From the NCBI GenBank assembly GCA_030407085.1, contig CM059582.1, positions 213,073,501-213,137,500 on the forward strand: DNA of 64,000 nt, written 5' to 3'. The notes below the pieces were generated by a model. It was not told the origin of the DNA. It saw only the letters and a program-made list of their open reading frames with translations, and searched no databases. This document shows positions 1 to 13,335 of this stretch, piece after piece (the stretch's first letter is position 1; every line of letters starts with the position of its first letter). This DNA comes from Trichopria drosophilae. Lineage: Eukaryota > Arthropoda > Insecta > Hymenoptera > Diapriidae. Both the position numbers and the translations under genes were made by a program.

Positions 1-3000
1 CATAATAAGTTTGGGACAATAATAACCAGAGAGGCTGTCGCAATGTACACTATTTCGAACTCGAGACTTAAATTCAACTGTCTATCGTTGGCACTCGCAG
101 TTATTGTCTCAAAGGCATTCGATTACCACTTATGTCCAACGAATAAACGTTAGGAATGTACAAAAAGAACCTGAAATCTCCGAGGACGTGATAAGTTTGG
201 GACAATAGCAACCGGAACGGCTGCTTCAAAGTACACTATTTCGTACTCGAGACATAAATTCGACCGTCTCTGGTTGGCACTCGAAATTATTGTCTCAAAG
301 TCATTCGATTACCACTTATGTCTCGCGATTAAACGTTAGGAATGTACAAAAAGAACCTGAACCCTCCGAGGACGTGATAAGTTTGGGACAATAGTAACCG
401 GAAACGCAGCCCCCAAGTACACTATTTCGATATCGAGACTTAAATTCGACCGTCTCTCGTTGGCACTCGCAGCTATTGTCTCCAAGTCATTCGATTACCA
501 CTTATGACCAGCGAATAAACGTTAGGAATGTACAAAAATAACCTAAACACTCCGAGGACTTAATAAGTTTTGGACAATAGTAACCGGAAACGCTGCCCCC
601 AAGTACACCATTTCGAAATCGAGACTTAAATTCGACCGCCTCTCGCTGGCATTCGCATTTAATATCTCGAAGTCATTCGAATACCATTTATGTCCAGCGA
701 AGCAACTGTAGGGATTTGAGTAATGAATCTGAACACTACGAGGACATAATAAGTTTGGGACAATAATAACCAGAGAGGCTGTCGCAATGTACGCTATTTT
801 GAACTCGAGACTTAAACTCGACCGTCTCTCGTTGGCACTCGCAATTATTGTCTCAAAGTCATTCGATTACTACTTATGTCCAGTGAATAAATGTTAGGAA
901 TGTACAAAAAGACCCTGAAAACTCCGAGCACGTGATAAGTTTGGAATAATAGCAACCGGAACGGCTGCTGCAAAGTACGCTATTTCGAACTCGAGACATA
1001 AATTCGACCGGCTATCGTTGGCACTCGCAATTATTGTCTCAAAGTCATTCGCTTACCACTTATGTCTCGCGATTAGACGTTAGGAATGTACAAAAAGAAC
1101 CTGAACCCTCCGAGGACGTGATAAGTTTGGGACAATAGCAACCTAAAAGGCTGCCGCAAAGTACGCTATTTCGAACTCGAAACTTAAATTCGACCGTCTC
1201 TCGTTGGCACTCGCAGTTATTGTCTCAAAGTCATTCGAATACCACTTATGTCCAGCGAACGAATGTTAGGAATGTACAAAAAGAACCTGAGCATTACGAG
1301 GACATGATAAGTTTGGGACAATAATAACCAGAAAGGCTGTCGCAATGTACGCTATTTCGAACTCGAGACTTAAATTCAACCGTCTGTCGTTGGCACTTGC
1401 ATTTATTGTCTCCAAGTCATTCGATTACCACTTATGACCAGCGAATAAACGTTAGGAATGTACAAAAAGAACCTAAGCACTCCGAGGTCGTAATAAGTTT
1501 TGGACAATAGTAACCGGAAACGCTGCCCCCAAGTACACCATTTCGAAATCGAGACTTAAATTCGACCGTCTCTCGTTGGCATTCGCATTTAATGTCTCGA
1601 AGTCATTCGATTACGACTTATGTCCAGCGATTAAGCGTTAGGAATGTACATAAAGAACCTGAACACTCCGAGGACATGATAAGTTTGGGACAATAATAAC
1701 CAGAAAGGCTGTCGCAATGTACGCTATTTTGAACTCGAGACTTAAACTCGACCGCCTCTCGTTGGCACTCGCAATTATTGTATCAAAGTCATTCGATTAC
1801 TACTTATGTCCAGCGACTAAACGTTAGGAATGTATAAAAAGAACCTGAACACTCCGAGGACGTGATAAGTTTGGGACAATAGCAACCAGAAAGGCTGCCG
1901 TACAGTACACTATTTCGAACACGAGACTTAAAATCAACCGTCTCCCGTTGGCAGTCGCAATCATTGTCTCGCAGTCATTCGATTACCACTCATGTCCAGC
2001 GAATAAACGTTAGGAATGTACAAAAAGAACCTGAAGACTCCAAGGACGTGATAAGTTTGGGACAATAGCAACCTGAAAGGCTGCCGCAAAGTATGCTATT
2101 TCGAACTCGAGACTTAAATTCGACCGTCTCTCGTTGGCACTCGCAGTTATTGTCTCCAAGTCATTCGATTACCACTTATGTCCAGCGAATAAACGTTAGG
2201 AATGTACAAAAAGAACCTGAACACTCCGAGGACGTGATAAGTTTGGGACAATAGCAACCGGAAAGGCTGCCGCAAAGTACGCTATTTCGAACTTGAAACT
2301 TAAATTCGACCGTCTCTCGTTTGCACTCGCATTTATTGTTTCAAAGTCATTCGATTACCACATAGGTCCAGCGAATAAACGTTAGGAATGTACAAAAAGA
2401 ACCCGAACACTCCGAGGACGTGATAAGTTTGTGACAATAGCAACCAGAAAGGCTGCCGCAAAGTACACTATTTCGAACTCGAGACTTAAATTCGACCGTC
2501 TCTCGTTGGCACTCGCATTTATTGTCTCAAAGTCATTCGATTACCACTTATGTCCAGCGAATAAATGTTAGGAATGTACAAAAAGAACCTGAGCACTACG
2601 AGGACATGATAAGTTTGGGACAATAATGACCAGAAAGGCTGCCGCAAAGTACACTATTTCGAACTCGAGAATTAAATTCAACCGTCTCCCGTTGGCACTC
2701 GCAGCTATTGTCTCAAAGTCATTCGATTACCACTCATGTCCAGCGAATAAACGTTAGGAATGTACAAAAAGAACCTGAACACTCCGAGGACGTGATAAGT
2801 TTGGGACAATAGCAACCGGAAAGGCTGCTGCAAAGTACACTATTTCCAACTCGAGACTTAAATTCGACCGTTTCTCGTTGGCATTCGCATTTAATGTCTC
2901 GAAGTCATTCGAATACCATTTATGTCCAGCGAATAAACGTTTGGAATGTACAAAAAGAACCTGAACACTCCGAGGACGTGATAAATTTGGGACAATAGCA

Positions 3001-6000
3001 ACCGGAAAGGCTGCTTCAAAGTACACTATTTCGAACTCGAGACTTAAATTCGACCGTCTGTCGTTGGCACTTGCATTTATTGTCTCAAAGTCATTCGATT
3101 ACCACTAATGTCCAGCGAAGCAACTGTAGGGATTTGAGTAAAGAATCTGAACACTACGAGGACATAATAAGTTTGGGACAATAATAACCAGAGAGGCTGT
3201 CGCAATGTACACTATTTCGAACTCGAGACATAAATTCGACCGTCTCTGGTTGCCACTCGCAATTATTGTCTCAAAGTCATTCGATTACCACTTATGTCCA
3301 GCGAATAAACGTTAGGAATGTACAAAAAGAACCTAAAATCTCCGAGGACGTGATAAGTTTGGGACAATAGCAACCGGAACGGCTGCTTCAAAGTACACTA
3401 TTTCGAACTCGAGACATACATTCGACCATCTCTGGTTGGCACTCGCAATTATTGTCTCAAAGTCATTCGATTACCACTAATGTTCAGCGAATAAACGTTA
3501 GGAATGTACAAAAAGAACCTGAAAACTCCGAGGACGTGATAAGTTTGGGACAATAGCAATCGGAAAGGCTGCTGCAAAGTACGCTATTTCGAACTCGAGA
3601 CTTAAACTCGACCGTCTCTCGTTAGCACTCGCAATTATTGTCTCAAAGTCATTCGATTACTACTTATGTCCAGCGAACGAATGTTAGGAATGTACAAAAA
3701 GAACCTGAAAACTCCGAGCACGTGATAAGTTTGGGACAATAATAACCAGAAAGGCTGTCGCAATGTACGCTATTTCGAACTCGAGACTTAAATTCGACCG
3801 TCTCTCGTTGGCACTCGCATTTATTGTCTCAAAGTCATTCGATTACCACTTATTTCCAGCGAATAAACGGTAGAGATGTGCAAAAAGAACATAAACACTC
3901 CGAGGAAGTCATAAGTTTGGGACAATAGCGACCAGAAAGGCTGCCGCAAAGTACACTATTTCGAACTCGAGACTTAAACTCGACCGCCTCTCGTTGGCAC
4001 TGGCAATTATTGTATCAAAGTCATTCGATTACCACTTATGTCCAGCGAATAAACGTTTGGAATGTACAAAAAGAACCTGAACACTCCGAGGACGTGATAA
4101 ATTTGGGACAATAGCAACCGGAAAGGCTGCTGCAAAGTACACTATTTCCAACTCGAGACTTAAATTCGACCGTCTGTCGTTGGCACTTGCATTTATTGTC
4201 TCAAAGTCATTCGATTACCACTTATTTCTCGCGATTAAACGTTAGGAATGTACAAAAAGAACCTGAACACTCCGAGGATGTGATAAGTTTGGGACAATAG
4301 CAACCGGAAAGGCTGCTGCAAAGTACACTATTTCCAACTCGAGACTTAAATTCAACAGTCTATCGTTGGCACTCGCAGTTATTGTCTCAAAGTCATTCGA
4401 TTACCACTTATGTCCAGCGAATAAACGTTAGGAATGTACAAAAAGAACCTGAAATCTCCGAGGACGTGATTAGTTTGGGACAATAGCAACCGGAACGGCT
4501 GCTTCAAAGTACACTATTTCCAACTCGAGACTTAAATTCGACCGTCTGTCGTTGGCACTTGCATTTATTGTCTCAAAGTCATTCGATTACCACTTATTTC
4601 TCGCGATTAAACGTTAGGAATGTACAAAAAGAACCTGAACCCTCCGAGGACGTGATAAGTTTGGGACAATAGCAACCGGAAAGGCTGCTTCAAAGTACAC
4701 TATTTCGAACTCGAGACTTAAATTCGACCGTTGCTCGTTGGCACTTGCATTTAATGTCTCAAAGTCATTCGATTACCACTCATGTCCAGCGAATAAACTT
4801 TAGGAATTTAAAAAAAGAATATGAACACTACAAGGACATAATAAGTTTGGGACAATAATAACCAGAAAGGCTGTCGCAATGTACGCTATTTCGAACTCGA
4901 GACTTAAATTCAACCGTCTGTCGTTGGCACTTGCATTTATTGTCTCCAAGTCATTCGATTACCACTTATGACCAGCGAATAAACGTTAGGAATGTACAAA
5001 AAGAACATGAACACTCCGAGGACATGATAAGTTTGGGACAATAGCAACCTAAAAGGCTGCCCCCAAGTACACTATTTCGAAATCGAGAATTCAATTAGAC
5101 CGTCTCTCGTTGGCACTCAATTATTGTCTCAAAGTCATTCGATTACCACTCATGTCCAGCGAATAAACGTTAGGAATGTACAAAAAGAACCTGAACACTC
5201 CGAGGACGTGATAAGTTTGGGACAATAGCAACCGGAAAGGCTGCTGCAAAGTACACTATTTCCAACTCGAGACTTAAATTCGACCGTTTCTCGTTGGCAT
5301 TCGCATTTAATGTCTCAAAGTCATTCGAATACCACTTATGTCCAGTGAATAAATGTTAGGAATGTACAAAAAGAACCTGAGCATTACGAGGACATGATAA
5401 GTTTGGGACAATAATAACCAGAAAGGCTGTCGCAATGTACGCTATTTCGAACTCGAGACTTAAATTCAACCGTCTGTCGTTGGCACTTGCATTTATTGTC
5501 TCAAAGTCATTCGATTACCACTAATGTCCAGCGAAGCAGCTGTAGGGATTTGAGTAAAGAATCTGAACACTACGAGGACATAATAAGTTTGGGACAATAA
5601 TAACCAGAGAGGCTGTCGCAATGTACACTATTTCGAACTCGAGACTTAAATTCGACCGTCTCTCGTTGGCACTTGCATTTATTGTCTCAAAGTCATTCGA
5701 TTACCACTTATTTCCAGCGAACGAATGTTAGGAATGTACAAAAAGAACCTGAGCACTACGAGGGCATGATAAGTTTGGGACAATAGTAACCGGAAACGCT
5801 GCCGCAAAGTACGCTATTTCGAACTTGAAACTTAAATTCGACCGTCTCTCGTTGGCACTCGCAGTTATTGTCTCAAAGTCATTCGATTACCACTTATGTC
5901 CAGCGAATAAACGTTAGGAATGTACAAAAAGAACCTGAACTCTCCGAGGACGTGATAAGTTTGGGACAATAGCAACCGGAAAGGCTGCTTCAAAGTACAC

Positions 6001-7719
6001 TATTTCGAACTCGAGACTTAAATTCGACCGTCTCTCGTTGTCACTCGCAGTTATTGTCTCAAAGTCATTCGATTACCACTTATGTCCAGCGAACGAATGT
6101 TAGGAATGTACAAAAAGAACCTGAACACTCCGAGGACGTGATAAGTTTGGGACAATAATAACCAGAAAGGCTGTCGCAATGTACACTATTTCGAACTCGA
6201 GACTTAAATTCAACCGTCTCTCGTTGGCACTCGCAGTTATTGTCTCCAAGTCATTCGATTACCACTTATGTCCAGCGAATAAACGTTAGGAATGTACAAA
6301 AAGAACCTGAACACTCCGAGGACGTGATAAGTTTGGGACAATAGCAACCGGAAAGGCTGCCGCAAAGTACGCTATTTCGAACTTGAAACTTAAATTCGAC
6401 CGTCTCTCGTTAGCACTCGCAATTATTGTCTCAAAGTCATTCGATTACCACTTATGACCAGCGAATAAACGTTAGGAATGTACAAAAAGAACCAGAACAC
6501 TCCGAGGACGTGATAAATTTGGGACAATAGTAACCGGAAAGGCTGCCGCCAAGTACACTATTTCCAATTCGAGACTTAAATTCGACCGTCTGTCGTTGGC
6601 ACTTGCATTTATTGTCTCAAAGTCATTCGATTACCATTAATGTCCAGCGAAGAAACGGTAAGGATGTGCGTAAAGAATCTGAACACTACGAGGACATAAT
6701 AAGTTTGGGACAATAATAACCAGAGAGGCTGCCCCCAAGTACACTATTTCGAAATCGAGAATTCAATTAGACCGTCTCTCGTTGGCACTCAATTATTGTC
6801 TCAAAGTCATTCGATTACCACTAATGTCCAGCGAATAAACGTTAAGAATGTACAAAAAGAACCTGAACACTCCGAGGACGTGATAAGTTTGGGACAATAG
6901 CAAACAGAAAGGCTGCCGCAAAGTACACTATTTCGAACTCGAGACTTAAATTCGACCGTCTCTCGTTGGCATTCGCATTTAATGTCTCGAAGTCATTCGA
7001 ATACCATTTATGTCCAGCGAATAAACGTTTGGAATGTACAAAAAGAACCTGAACACTCCGAGGACGTGATAAATTTGGGACAATAGCAACCGGAAAGGCT
7101 GCTGCAAAGTACACTATTTCCAACTCGAGACTTAAATTCGACCGTCTGTCGTTGGCACTTGCATTTATTGTCTCAAAGTCATTCGATTACCACTAATGTC
7201 CAGCGAAGCAACTGTAGGGATTTGAGTAAAGAATCTGAACACTACGAGGACATAATAAGTTTGGGACAATAATAACCAGAGAGGCTGTCGCAATGTACAC
7301 TATTTCGAACTCGAGACTTAAATTCAACTGTCTATCGTTGGCACTCGCAGTTATTGTCTCAAAGGCATTCGATTACCACTTATGTCCAACGAATAAACGT
7401 TAGGAATGTACAAAAAGAACCTGAAATCTCCGAGGACGTGATAAGTTTGGGACAATAGCAACCGGAACGGCTGCTTCAAAGTACACTATTTCGTACTCGA
7501 GACATAAATTCGACCGTCTCTGGTTGGCACTCGAAATTATTGTCTCAAAATCATTCGATTACCACTTATGTCTCGCGATTAAACGTTAGGAATGTACAAA
7601 AAGAACCTGAACCCTCCGAGGACGTGATAAGTTTGGGACAATAGTAACCGGAAATGCAGCCCCCAAGTACACTATTTCGATATCGAGACTTAAATTCGAC
7701 CGTCTCTCGTTGGCACTCG
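1..7719. repeat. Long-range near-identical satellite duplication, 1-469 and 7251-7719
   Basis: The first 469 bases of the window reappear at 7251-7719 with about two substitutions, including the shared rare variants AAAGGCATTCG, TCCAACGAAT and TCGTACTCGAGACAT. The offset is 7250, which is 39 monomers minus 4 bases. The missing 4 bases match two 2-bp deletions (TTGGCACTCAATTATTG) seen at about 5,117 and 6,785. A third, slightly more diverged version starts near 7,997. Confidence 0.8.
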
Positions 7720-10371
7720 CATTTATTGTCTCAAAGTCATTCGATTACCACTTATTTCCAGCGAATAAACGTTAGGAATGTACAAAAAGAACCTGAACAC
7801 TCCGAGGACGTGATAAGTTTGGGACAATAGCAACCGGAAAGGCTGCTTCAAAGTACACTATTTCGAACTCGAGACTTAAATTCGACCGTCTCTCGTTAGC
7901 ACTTACATTTATTGTCTCAAAGTCATTCGATTACCACTAATGTCCAGCGAAGCAACTGTAGGGATTTGAGTAAAGAATCTGAACACTACGAGGACATAAT
8001 AAGTTTCGGACAATAATAAGCAGAGAGGCTGTCGCAATGTACACTATTTCGAACTCGAGACTTAAATTCAACCGTCTATCGTTGGCACTTGCAGTTATTG
8101 TCTTAAAGTCATTCGATTACCACTTATGTCCAGCGAATAAACGTTAGGAATGTACAAAAAGAACCTGAAATCTCCGAGGACGTGATAAGTTTGGGACAAT
8201 AGCAACCGGAACGGCTGCTTCAAAGTACACTATTTCGTACTCGAGACATAAATTCGACCGTCTCTGGTTGGCACTCGAAATTATTGTCTCAAAGTCATTC
8301 GATTACCACTTATGTCTCGCGATTAAACGTTAGGAATGTACAAAAAGAACCTGAACCCTCCGAGGACGTGATAAGTTTGGGACAATAGCAACCTAAAAGG
8401 CTGCCGCAAAGTACGCTATTTCGAACTCGAGACTTAAATTCGACCGTCTCTCGTTGGCACTCGCAGTTATTGTCTCAAAGTCATTCGATTACCACTTATG
8501 TCCAGCGAATAAACGTTAGGAATGAACAAAAAGAACCTGAGCATTACGAGGACATGATAAGTTTTGAACAATAATAACCAGAAAGGCTGTCGCAATGTAC
8601 GCTATTTCGAACTCGAGACTTAAATTCGACCGTCTCCCGTTGGCACTCGCAATTATTGTCTCAAAGTTATTCGATTACCACTCATGTCTAGCGAATAAAC
8701 GTTAGGAATGTACAAAAAGAACATGAACACTCCGAGGACATGATAAGTTTGGGACAATAGCAACCAGAAAGGCTGCCGCAAAGTAAACTATTACGAACTC
8801 GACACTTAAATTCAACCGTCTCCCGTTGGCAGTCGCAATCATTGTCTCGCAGTCATTCGATTACCACTCATGTCCAGCGAATAAACGTTAGGAATGTACA
8901 AAAAGAACCTGAAGACTCCAAGGACGTGATAAGTTTGGGACAATAGCAACCTGAAAGGCTGCCGCAAAGTATGCTATTTCGAACTCGAGACTTAAATTCG
9001 ACCGTCTCTCGTTGGCACTCGCAGTTATTGTCTCCAAGTCATTCGATTACCACTTATGTCCAGCGAATAAACGTTAGGAATGTACAAAAAGAACCTGAAC
9101 ACTCCGAGGACATGATAAGTTTGGGACAATAGCAACCTAAAAGGCTGCCGCAAAGTACGCTATTTCGAACTCGAGACTTAAATTCGACCGTCTCTCGTTG
9201 GCATTCGCATTTAATGTCTCAAAGTCATTCGAATACCACTTATGTCCAGCGAATAAACGTTAGGAATGTACAAAAAGAACCTGAACACTCCGAGGACGTG
9301 ATACGTTTGGGACAATAGCAACCGGAAAGGCTGCTTCAAAGTACACTATTTCGAACTCGAGACTTAAATTCGACCGTCTCTCGTTGGCACTTGCATTTAT
9401 TGTCTCAAAGTCATTCGATTACCACTAATGTCCAGCGAATAAACGTTAGGAATGTACAAAAAGAACCTGAACACTCCGAGGACGTGATAAGTTTGGGACA
9501 ATAGCAACCGGAAAGGCTGCTGCAAAGTACACTATTTCCAACTCGAGACTTAAACTCGACCGTCTCTCGTTGGCACTCGCAATTATTGTCTCAAAGTCAT
9601 TCGATTACCACTTATGTCCAGCGAATAAACGTTAGGAATGTACAAAAAGAACCTGAACACTCCGAGGACGTGATAAGTTTGGGACAATAGCAACCTGAAA
9701 GGCTGCCGCAAAGTACGCTATTTCGAACTCGAGACTTAAATTCGACCGTCTCTCGTTGGCATTCGCATTTATTGTCTCGAAGTCATTCGAATACCATTTA
9801 TGTCCAGCGAATAAACGTTAGGAATGTACAAAAAGAACCTGAACACTCCGAGGACGTGATAAATTTGGGACAATAGCAACCGGAAAGGCTGCTGCAAAGT
9901 ACACTATTTCCAACTCGAGACTTAAATTCGACCGTCTGTCGTTGGCACTTGCATTTATTGTCTCAAAGTCATTCGATTACCATTAATGTCCAGCGAATAA
10001 ACGTTAGGAATGTACAAAAAGAACCTAAGCACTCCGAGGTCGTAATAAATTTTGGACAATAGTAACCGGAAACGCTGCCCCCAAGTACACTATTTCGATA
10101 TCGAGACTTAAATTCAACCGTCTCTCGTTGGCACTCGCAGTTATTGTCTCCAAGTCATTCGATTACCACTTATGACCAGCGAATAAACGTTAGGAATGTA
10201 CAAAAAGAACCTAAGCACTCCGAGGTCGTAATAAGTTTTGGACAATAGTAACCGGAAACGCTGCCCCCAAGTACACTATTTCGATATCGAGACTTAAATT
10301 CTACCGTCTCTCGTTGGCACTTGCATTTATTGTCTCAAAGTCATTCGATTACCACTAATGTCCAGCGAAGC
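703..10371. repeat. Higher-order periodicity of 13 monomers within the satellite
   Basis: A diagnostic monomer variant reads CAACTGTAGGGATTTGAGTA where most monomers read ATAAACGTTAGGAATGTACA. It occurs at 703, 3121, 5537, 7209, 7953 and 10,371. Intervals are 2418, 2416, 1672, 744 and 2418 bases. These equal 13, 13, 9, 4 and 13 monomers allowing for two 2-bp deletions, and 9 plus 4 is again 13. Sequence after the 3121 and 10,371 copies is near-identical for over 100 bases, while that after 703 differs. So the 13-mer is a mosaic blurred by later exchange. Further marker copies lie at 16,138, 20,972, 27,118, 27,490 and 28,234. Confidence 0.75.
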
Positions 10372-13335
10372 AACTGTAGGGATTTGAGTAAAGAATCTGA
10401 ACACTACGAGGACATAATAAGTTTGGGACAATAATAACCAGAGAGGCTGTCGCAATGTACACTATTTCGAACTCGAGACATAAATTCGACCGTCTCTGGT
10501 TGCCACTCGCAATTATTGTCTCAAAGTCATTCGATTACCACTTATGTCCAGCGATTAAGCGTTAGGAATGTACATAAAGAACCTGAACACTCCGAGGACA
10601 TGATAAGTTTGGGACAATAATAACCAGAAAGGCTGTCGCAATGTACGCTATTTTGAACTCGAGACTTAAACTCGACCGTCTCTCGTTGGCACTCGCAATT
10701 ATTGTCTCAAAGTCATTCGATTACTACTTATGTCCAGTGAATAAATGTTAGGAATGTACAAAAAGACCCTGAAAACTCCGAGCACGTGATAAGTTTGGGA
10801 CAATAATAACCAGAAAGGCTGCCGTACAGTACACTATTTCGAACACGAGACTTAAAATCAACCGTCTCCCGTTGGCAGTCGCAAATCATTGTCTCGCAGT
10901 CATTCGATTACCACTTATGTCCAGCGAATAAACGTTAGGAATGTACAAAAAGAACCTGAAGACTCCAAGGACGTGATAAGTTTTGGACAATAGTAACCGG
11001 AAACGCTGCCCCCAAGTACACCATTTCGAAATCGAGACTTAAATTCGACCGTCTCTCGTTGGCATTCGCATTTAATGTCTCGAAGTCATTCGATTACCAC
11101 TCATGTCCAGCGAATAAACGTTAGGAATGTACAAAAAGAACCTGAAAACTCCGAGGACGTGATAAATTTGGGACAATAGCAACCGGAAAGGCTGCTGCAA
11201 AGTACACTATTTCCAACTCGAGACTTAAATTCGACCGTCTGTCGTTGGCACTTGCATTTATTGTCTCAAAGTCATTCGATTACCATTAATGTCCAGCGAA
11301 TAAGCGTTAGGAATGTACATAAAGAACCTAAACACTCCGAGGTCGTAATAAGTTTTGGACAATAGTAACCGGAAACGCTGCCCCCAAGTACACTATTTCG
11401 AACTCGAGACTTAAATTCAACCGTCTCTCGTTGGCACTCGCAGTTATTGTCTCCAAGTCATTCGATTACCACTTATGTCCAGCGAATAAACGTTAGGAAT
11501 GTACAAAAAGAACCTGAGCATTACGAGGACATGATAAGTTTGGGACAATAATAACCAGAAAGGCTGTCGCAATGTACGCTATTTCGAACTCGAGACTTAA
11601 ATTCGACCGTCTCCCGTTGGCACTCGCAGTTATTGTCTCAAAGTCATTCGATTACCACTTATTTCCAGCGAATAAACGTTAGGAATGTACAAAAAGAACC
11701 TGAACACTCCGAGGACGTGATAAGATTGGGACAATAGCAAACAGAAAGGCTGCCGCAAAGTACGCTATTTCGAACTCGAGACTTAAATTCGACCGGCTAT
11801 CGTTGGCACTCGCAATTATTGTCTCAAAGTCATTCGCTTACCACTTATGTCTCGCGATTAGACGTTAGGAATGTACAAAAAGAACCTGAACCCTCCGAGG
11901 ACGTGATAAGTTTGGGACAATAGCAACCTAAAAGGCTGCCGCAAAGTACGCTATTTCGAACTCGAAACTTAAATTCGACCGTCTCTCGTTGGCACTCGCA
12001 TTTATTGTTTCAAAGTCATTCGATTACCACATAGGTCCAGCGAATAAACGTTAGGAATGTACAAAAAGAACCCGAACACTCCGAGGACGTGATAAGTTTG
12101 GGGCAATAGCAACCGGAAAGGCTGCTGCAAAGTACACTATTTCGAACTCGAGACTTAAATTCGACCGTCTGTCGTTGGCACTTGCATTTATTGTCTCAAA
12201 GTCATTCGATTACCACTAATGTCCAGCGAATAAACGTTAAGAATGTACAAAAAGAACCTGAACACTCCGAGGACGTGATAAGTTTGGGACAATAGCAAAC
12301 AGAAAGGCTGCCGCAAAGTACACTATTTCGAACTCGAGACTTAAATTCGACCGTCTCTCGTTGGCATTCGCATTTAATGTCTCGAAGTCATTCGAATACC
12401 ATTTATGTCCAGCGAATAAACGTTTGGAATGTACAAAAAGAACCTGAACACTCCGAGGACGTGATAAATTTGGGACAATAGCAACCGGAAAGGCTGCTTC
12501 AAAGTACACTATTTCGAACTCGAGACTTAAATTCGACCGTTTCTCGTTGGCACTTGCATTTATTGTCTCAAAGTCATTCGATTACCACTAATGTCCAGCG
12601 AATAAACGTTAGGAATGTACAAAAAGAACCTGAACACTCCGAGGACGTGATAAGTTTGGGACAATAGCAACCAGAAAGGCTGCCGCAAAGTACACTATTT
12701 CGAACTCGAGACTTAAATTCGACCGTCTATCGTTGGCATTCGCATTTAATGTCTCGAAGTCATTCGAATACCATTTATGTCCAGCGAATAAACGTTAGGA
12801 ATGTACATAAAGAACCTGAACACTCCGAGGACATGATAAGTTTGGGACAATAATAACCAGAAAGGCTGTCGCAATGTACGCTATTTTGAACTCGAGACTT
12901 AAACTCGACCGTCTCTCGTTGGCACTCGCATTTATTGTTTCAAAGTCATTCGATTACCACATAGGTCCAGCGAATAAACGTTAGGAATGTACAAAAAGAA
13001 CCCGAACACTCCGAGGACGTGATAAGTTTGGGGCAATAGCAACCGGAAAGGCTGCTGCAAAGTGCACTATTTCGAACTCGAGACTTAAATTCGACCGTCT
13101 GTCGTTGGCACTTGCATTTATTGTCTCAAAGTCATTCGATTACCACTAATGTCCAGCGAATAAACGTTAAGAATGTACAAAAAGAATCTGAACACTACGA
13201 GGACATAATAAGTTTGGGACAATAATAACCAGAGAGGCTGTCGCAATGTACACTATTTCGAACTCGAGACATAAATTCGACCGTCTCTGGTTGCCACTCG
13301 CAATTATTGTCTCAAAGTCATTCGATTACCACTTA

